Below are positions 60,209 through 64,000 of a DNA stretch of 64,000 nt, piece after piece. A program made the position numbers and the translations under genes. The notes below the pieces were generated by a model. The model was not told the DNA's origin and did no database searches. It saw only the letters and a list, made by a program, of their open reading frames with translations. The stretch's first letter is position 1; each line of letters opens with the position of its first letter. Origin of the DNA: Streptomyces nojiriensis (GTDB lineage: Bacteria; Actinomycetota; Actinomycetes; Streptomycetales; Streptomycetaceae); the NCBI RefSeq assembly GCF_017639205.1, contig NZ_CP071139.1, positions 4,284,001 through 4,348,000 of the forward strand, given 5' to 3'.

Positions 60209-61219
60209 GTGATCGCCATGACCACCATGCGAGCCATCCGCCTCCACGCCTTCGGCCCCGCCGAGAACCTCTCCTACGAGCTCACCGACACCCCCGTCCC
60301 CGCCCCCGGCCAGGTCCGCATCGCCGTCGCCGCCGCAGGCGTCCACCTCCTCGACACCAGCCTCCGCCAAGGCATCCAGGGCCCGCCCGCCCCGCTCCCC
60401 GAGCTCCCCACGATCCCCGGCCGCGAGGTCGCCGGCACCGTAGACGCCCTCGGCCCCGGCACCGACCCCGCCTGGCTCGGCCGCACCGTCGTCGTCCACC
60501 TCGGCTTCGCCCCCGGCGGCTACGCCCAGTACGCCGTCGCCGACGCCGACCGCCTGCACCCCGTACCGCCCGGCCTCGACCCCGCCGAAGCCGTCGCCAT
60601 GATCGGCACCGGCCGCACCACCCTCGGGATCCTGCAGTTCGCCGACCTCGGCCCGGACTCGGTCGCCCTGATCCCCGCCGCCGCCGGCGGCATCGGCACC
60701 CTCCTCGTCCAGTACGCGGTCAACGCCGGCGCCAGCGTCATCGCCCTCGCCGGCGGCCCCGCCAAAACCGCCCGGGCCGCGGCGAACGGCGCCCACCTCG
60801 CCCTCGACTACACCGACCCCGGCTGGGCCGACGCCGTACGCGCCCACCACCCCGGCGGCGCCACCGTCCTCTTCGACTCCGTCGGCGGCGAAACCGCCCG
60901 CACCGCCCTCGGCCTCCTCGCCCCCGGCGCCCGGCACCTCGTATTCGGCTGGTCCGGCGGCCCCCTCCACCTCACCGACGCCGAACGCGCCGACCTCGAC
61001 GCCCGCGCCATCACCACCCAGAGCGTCCTCGGCCCCGCCATGCTCCAGCGCGTCGGCGCCCCCGACCCCCTGCGCGTCCTGGAAACCCGCGCCCTCGCCG
61101 AAGCCGCCGCGGGCCGCCTGCGCCCCGCCCTGACCCGCTACCCGCTCGCCGAGGCCGCCACCGCCCACCGCGACCTGGAAACCCGCGCCACCACCGGCAA
61201 GGTCGTCCTGGAACCCTGA
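60209..61219 (+). CDS. Zinc-binding dehydrogenase / quinone oxidoreductase
   Basis: A 336-residue medium-chain dehydrogenase of the NADPH:quinone reductase type. GROES-like part with VHLLDTSLRQGIQG and GREVAGTVDALG; Rossmann part with AAAGGIGTLLVQYA (about 160-173) and VLFDSVGGETARTAL. No zinc-ligating Cys cluster, so it is the zinc-free branch. GTG 60209 with GAGG 7 bases upstream is preferred to ATG 60218. It is divergent from the pentapeptide-repeat gene. Confidence 0.85.
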   Translation: MIAMTTMRAIRLHAFGPAENLSYELTDTPVPAPGQVRIAVAAAGVHLLDTSLRQGIQGPPAPLPELPTIPGREVAGTVDALGPGTDPAWLGRTVVVHLGFAPGGYAQYAVADADRLHPVPPGLDPAEAVAMIGTGRTTLGILQFADLGPDSVALIPAAAGGIGTLLVQYAVNAGASVIALAGGPAKTARAAANGAHLALDYTDPGWADAVRAHHPGGATVLFDSVGGETARTALGLLAPGARHLVFGWSGGPLHLTDAERADLDARAITTQSVLGPAMLQRVGAPDPLRVLETRALAEAAAGRLRPALTRYPLAEAATAHRDLETRATTGKVVLEP

Positions 61220-61225
61220 CCCGGC

Positions 61226-62116
61226 TCAACGCCCCATGAGCACCTCGGCGACCGTCAACTGGTCCTCGTCCAGGCGCTCTTCCCCGTCCGCCACGTCCCA
61301 CAGGCAGTTCTGGAGCACCCGCCCCAGCGTCCAGGCCCGCGCCCGCTCCCGGTCCAGCCCCGCCACCTCCGTCAGCAGGTCGAACCGCCACCGCACGTCC
61401 CCGGCGCGGAAGTTGTTGACGATCGCCGGCATCAGATCGAAACCCGGATCGCCCGCCAAGGGCTTCGGGTCGATGGCCAGCCACGGCTCCCGGCGGCCCG
61501 CCAGCACGTTCTCGTAGTGCAGATCCCAGTGCAGCAGCCGGTCCCCCGGCTCCCCCACGACCTCCGCCACCGCCGCCGCGCAGTCCTTCAACACCCGCCT
61601 GTCCCGAGCCTCCACCAGCTGCCCCAGCGCCCGCGGCACCTCCTCCAGCATCCCGGCGGCCATCCCACCGAGCCCCCGCAACCCGGCCGGGGCCGGCACC
61701 GCCGTCAGCCGCGCCAGCAACTCCCCGACCACCACCACCGCCTGTCGCGCGTCCTCACGCGCGAGCGCCGCCAGATCCCGCCCCTCGTCCAACCGCTCCA
61801 GCAGCAGGGTCCCGGTGTCCACGTCGTGCTCCAGCAGCCGTACGCACCCCTCCCCGGCCCACGCGCGCAGCGCGACCGGCTCCCCCACGCTCTCCTCGTC
61901 CACCGCCACCAGCTTCAGCACGGCCCCACTCCCGTCGGCCCGCTCCACCGGCAGCACCAGCGCCGTCACCCCATGCATCACCGGCCCGGTCCGCCGCAGC
62001 CCCCACCGCTCCAGAAACCGCGCCGCCCGCCCGGGCAACGCGGCGATGAACTCCCGCCCCGCGTCCCCGTTGTACGTAACCTGCGCCTCGATCAACCCAT
62101 CCGGAATCTCGACCAT
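61226..62116 (-). CDS. Aminoglycoside/streptomycin phosphotransferase-family kinase
   Basis: A 296-residue APH-fold kinase. LLHWDLHYENVL (catalytic Asp-x4-Asn, about residues 192-203) and LAIDPKPLAGDPGFDL (metal Asp) are clear; ERADGSGAVLKLVAVDEES holds the ATP Lys. It matches the streptomycin-6-kinase/hydroxyurea-resistance group common in Streptomyces. Whether it gives antibiotic resistance or acts on a metabolite is open. Start ATG 62116; it converges with the quinone reductase gene, 6 bases away. Confidence 0.8.
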   Translation of the reverse strand: MVEIPDGLIEAQVTYNGDAGREFIAALPGRAARFLERWGLRRTGPVMHGVTALVLPVERADGSGAVLKLVAVDEESVGEPVALRAWAGEGCVRLLEHDVDTGTLLLERLDEGRDLAALAREDARQAVVVVGELLARLTAVPAPAGLRGLGGMAAGMLEEVPRALGQLVEARDRRVLKDCAAAVAEVVGEPGDRLLHWDLHYENVLAGRREPWLAIDPKPLAGDPGFDLMPAIVNNFRAGDVRWRFDLLTEVAGLDRERARAWTLGRVLQNCLWDVADGEERLDEDQLTVAEVLMGR

Positions 62117-62755
62117 CCCCGGACCGTATCCCTGCGGGGTGCCCTGCGGGCGGCTCGGCGGTCCACGGCGCGGGCTGCCCCCCGCCGGGGCCGGGTGCCC
62201 TGCAGGCGGCTCGGCAGTTCACGGCGCGGGCTGCCCCCGCGGGGGCGGCGCCTCAATCGCCGGCGGGGCTTGAAGGGGTGGGGCGGTGCCCCGCACGAGG
62301 GTCTCCTCGGCTCGCGCCAGGCGGCCGTGGTTCTGCCGTGCGGCCTGGGTTGCGCGCTCGTCCTGCGGGGACCCTCCTGCGTGTCCCCGCCCCACGGCAG
62401 GGCTACGACGGCGGAAGGGGAGTGGGGACGGGGCGGGGTGTCCCCGCAGGACGAGCGCGCAACCACCGGGAACAACCGAGACAAGCCCGCACGCGCCGAG
62501 CCGAGGAGACACCCCGCCCCGGCCCCACGGACCGCCCCGAACCGACAAGCCCGCCACACCCAGCCCCGCCACCCGCCGAGGCACGCGCACTTTCAGCCTC
62601 GCCGGCGTTTGAGGCGCGGGTCCGGGCAGCGCCCGGCACACGACCCGCACCCGGCAAACAGCCCGAGCCGAGCACACCGCCGAGCCACCCCGCAGGGGCC
62701 CGGCAGGGCGCCCGGCTCTGGACACCCCTCCGGAACGAGGTGTACCAACTCCCCC
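62117..62755. repeat. Repeat-rich intergenic region
   Basis: A 639-base gap with no supported gene. It holds a 23-base perfect inverted repeat (62350-62372 and 62440-62462), a degenerate reverse copy of the dispersed repeat (about 62249-62285), a forward copy (62595-62638), and a direct repeat of a GGCTCGGC-GTCCACGGCGCGGGCTGCC-like segment (about 62150-62240). It looks like a recombination or mobile-repeat hotspot. Confidence 0.7.
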
Positions 62756-64000
62756 ATGACGATCAACGGCGGCATTTCCTTCTGGTACGCGTCCGAGCGA
62801 ACCGGCACCCCGGCCACCCCGCCCCGCGCGCCCCTGACCACCGACGCCGCCGCCGACGTCGTCATCGTCGGCGGCGGCTACACCGGCCTGTGGACCGCCT
62901 ACTACCTCAAGCGCGCCGCCCCCGACCTCCGCATCACCGTCCTGGAACAGAAGTTCTGCGGCTACGGCGCCTCCGGCCGCAACGGCGGCTGGCTCTACAA
63001 CGGCATCGCCGGCCGCGACCGCTACGCCGCCCTCCACGGCCGCCCGGCCGCCCGCCGACTCCAGCAGGCCATGAACGAGACCGTCACCGAGGTCATCGAC
63101 GTCACCGCCAAGGAAGGCATCGACGCCGACATCCACCGCGGCGGCGTCCTCGAGGTCGCCCGCACCCCCGCCCAGCTCGGCCGCCTGAAGGCCTTCCACG
63201 CCCACGAGGTCGCCTTCGGCGAGACCGACCGGGAGCTCCACGACGCCCCCGCCACCCGCGCCCGCATCGACATCGCCGACGCCGTCGGCTCCAGCTGGAG
63301 CCCCCACGGCGCCCGCATCCACCCCCTGAAGCTGGTCAAGGGCCTGGCCGCCGCCGTCGAAGCCCTCGGGGTGGTCATCCACGAGTCCACGCCCGTCACC
63401 GAGATCGCCCCGCGCCGGGCCGTCACCCCGTACGGCACGGTCCGCGCGCCCTACGTACTGCGCTGCACCGAGGGGTTCACCGCCGCCCTCAAGGGCCAGA
63501 AGCGCTCGTGGCTCCCCATGAACTCCTCGATGATCGTGACGGCCCCGCTCCCCGCCGAGACCTGGTCCCGACTGGGCTGGTCGGACAGCACGCTCCTCGG
63601 CGACATGGCCCACGCCTACATGTACGCCCAGCGCACCGCCGACGACCGCATCGCGATCGGCGGCCGCGGGGTCCCGTACCGCTTCGGATCCCGCACCGAC
63701 AACGACGGCCGCACCCAGCCGGCCACCGTCTCCGCCCTGACCACCCTCCTGACCTCCTTCTTCCCGCAGCTCGCGGGTACGGAGATCACCCATGCCTGGT
63801 CGGGCGTGCTCGGCGTGCCCCGCGACTGGTGCGCCACCGTCACCCTGGACCGCGTCTCGGGCCTGGGCTGGGCGGGCGGCTACGTGGGCTCGGGCGTCGC
63901 CACCGCCAACCTCGCGGCCCGCACCCTGCGCGATCTGGTCCTCGGCGAATCCACCGAACTGACCACCCTGCCCTGGGTCGACCACCGCGTCCGCCGCTGG
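62756..64000 (+). CDS. FAD-dependent oxidoreductase, DAO-like, 5' part
   Basis: The gene runs off the right edge; 415 codons are visible. The dinucleotide loop is VVIVGGGYTGLWTAYYL (about residues 36-52), with NGGWLYNG and the internal FAD-binding WAGGYVGSGVATANLAARTL near the end, as in D-amino-acid oxidase/glycine oxidase-type proteins. WGVL-type active-site segment: WSGVLGVPRDW. Substrate probably an amine or amino acid. ATG 62756 lies 640 bases from the previous gene, so its promoter is in the repeat-rich gap. Confidence 0.85.
   Translation, partial: MTINGGISFWYASERTGTPATPPRAPLTTDAAADVVIVGGGYTGLWTAYYLKRAAPDLRITVLEQKFCGYGASGRNGGWLYNGIAGRDRYAALHGRPAARRLQQAMNETVTEVIDVTAKEGIDADIHRGGVLEVARTPAQLGRLKAFHAHEVAFGETDRELHDAPATRARIDIADAVGSSWSPHGARIHPLKLVKGLAAAVEALGVVIHESTPVTEIAPRRAVTPYGTVRAPYVLRCTEGFTAALKGQKRSWLPMNSSMIVTAPLPAETWSRLGWSDSTLLGDMAHAYMYAQRTADDRIAIGGRGVPYRFGSRTDNDGRTQPATVSALTTLLTSFFPQLAGTEITHAWSGVLGVPRDWCATVTLDRVSGLGWAGGYVGSGVATANLAARTLRDLVLGESTELTTLPWVDHRVRRW

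Overview
The window is chromosomal DNA from a high-GC actinobacterium, almost certainly a Streptomyces. The evidence is the very high third-position GC, frequent GTG starts, ATGA-type overlaps, and families typical of the genus: DUF397/DUF5753 regulator pairs, a CdgB-type diguanylate cyclase, DasR-like operator sites, TerD, and a groEL with CIRCE elements. From memory, the gene order from groEL through cspA, moaD, thrC, otsA/otsB, the nag genes and cdgB to terD resembles the S. coelicolor core region around SCO4277-SCO4296, and murQ on the left resembles SCO4307. If that is right, about 26 kb of accessory DNA lies between conserved landmarks.

Left flank (1-9 kb): the 3' end of a HelD/HelR-like ATPase, cutC, an HD hydrolase, a Cmx-like efflux pump, a secreted serine hydrolase, two small unknown genes, and a murQ-PTS pair for N-acetylmuramic acid salvage. 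From 9 to 19 kb the content is lineage-specific: a five-helix membrane protein, a small secreted peptide, an Scr1-type regulator with its DUF397 partner, a tandemly duplicated divergent module (secreted S8 protease plus a stand-alone inhibitor-I9 protein), a PQQ-like propeller protein and an SDR oxidoreductase.

The centre (about 19.3-34.5 kb) is a compact type II aromatic polyketide cluster. Its core order, cyclase-KS alpha-CLF-ACP-ketoreductase-aromatase, is the one familiar from angucycline clusters, and it also carries an atypical OmpR/JadR1-like regulator and its own phosphopantetheinyl transferase. It departs from the usual plan in four ways: two separate TcmI-family proteins are each internally duplicated, there are two SnoaL/NTF2-like proteins, the only visible oxygenase is one P450 with a ferredoxin (no flavin monooxygenase), and there is an alpha/beta hydrolase and a 63-residue orphan protein. 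TetR plus a DHA2 efflux pump supply export and self-protection. Perfect 11-bp-spaced direct repeats mark the divergent promoter in front of the core operon.

Right flank (34.7-64 kb) is mostly housekeeping: trpF, groEL with two CIRCE boxes, cspA, moaD-thrC, gpgS, otsA/otsB, the GlcNAc catabolic genes (solute-binding protein, ROK kinase, nagA) with two DasR-like sites, a PfkB kinase, a CBM-like membrane protein, cdgB with a BldD-like box, a flavin reductase, arfB, terD, an M1 peptidase, a two-component system, a GH26-like hydrolase, a pentapeptide-repeat protein, a quinone reductase, an APH-family kinase and the start of a FAD oxidoreductase. A dispersed GC-rich repeat recurs in several intergenic gaps, twice as perfect-looking bidirectional terminators. 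No rRNA, tRNA, CRISPR array or intact transposase was seen. All calls are by eye from sequence and translated frames; no database search was run.
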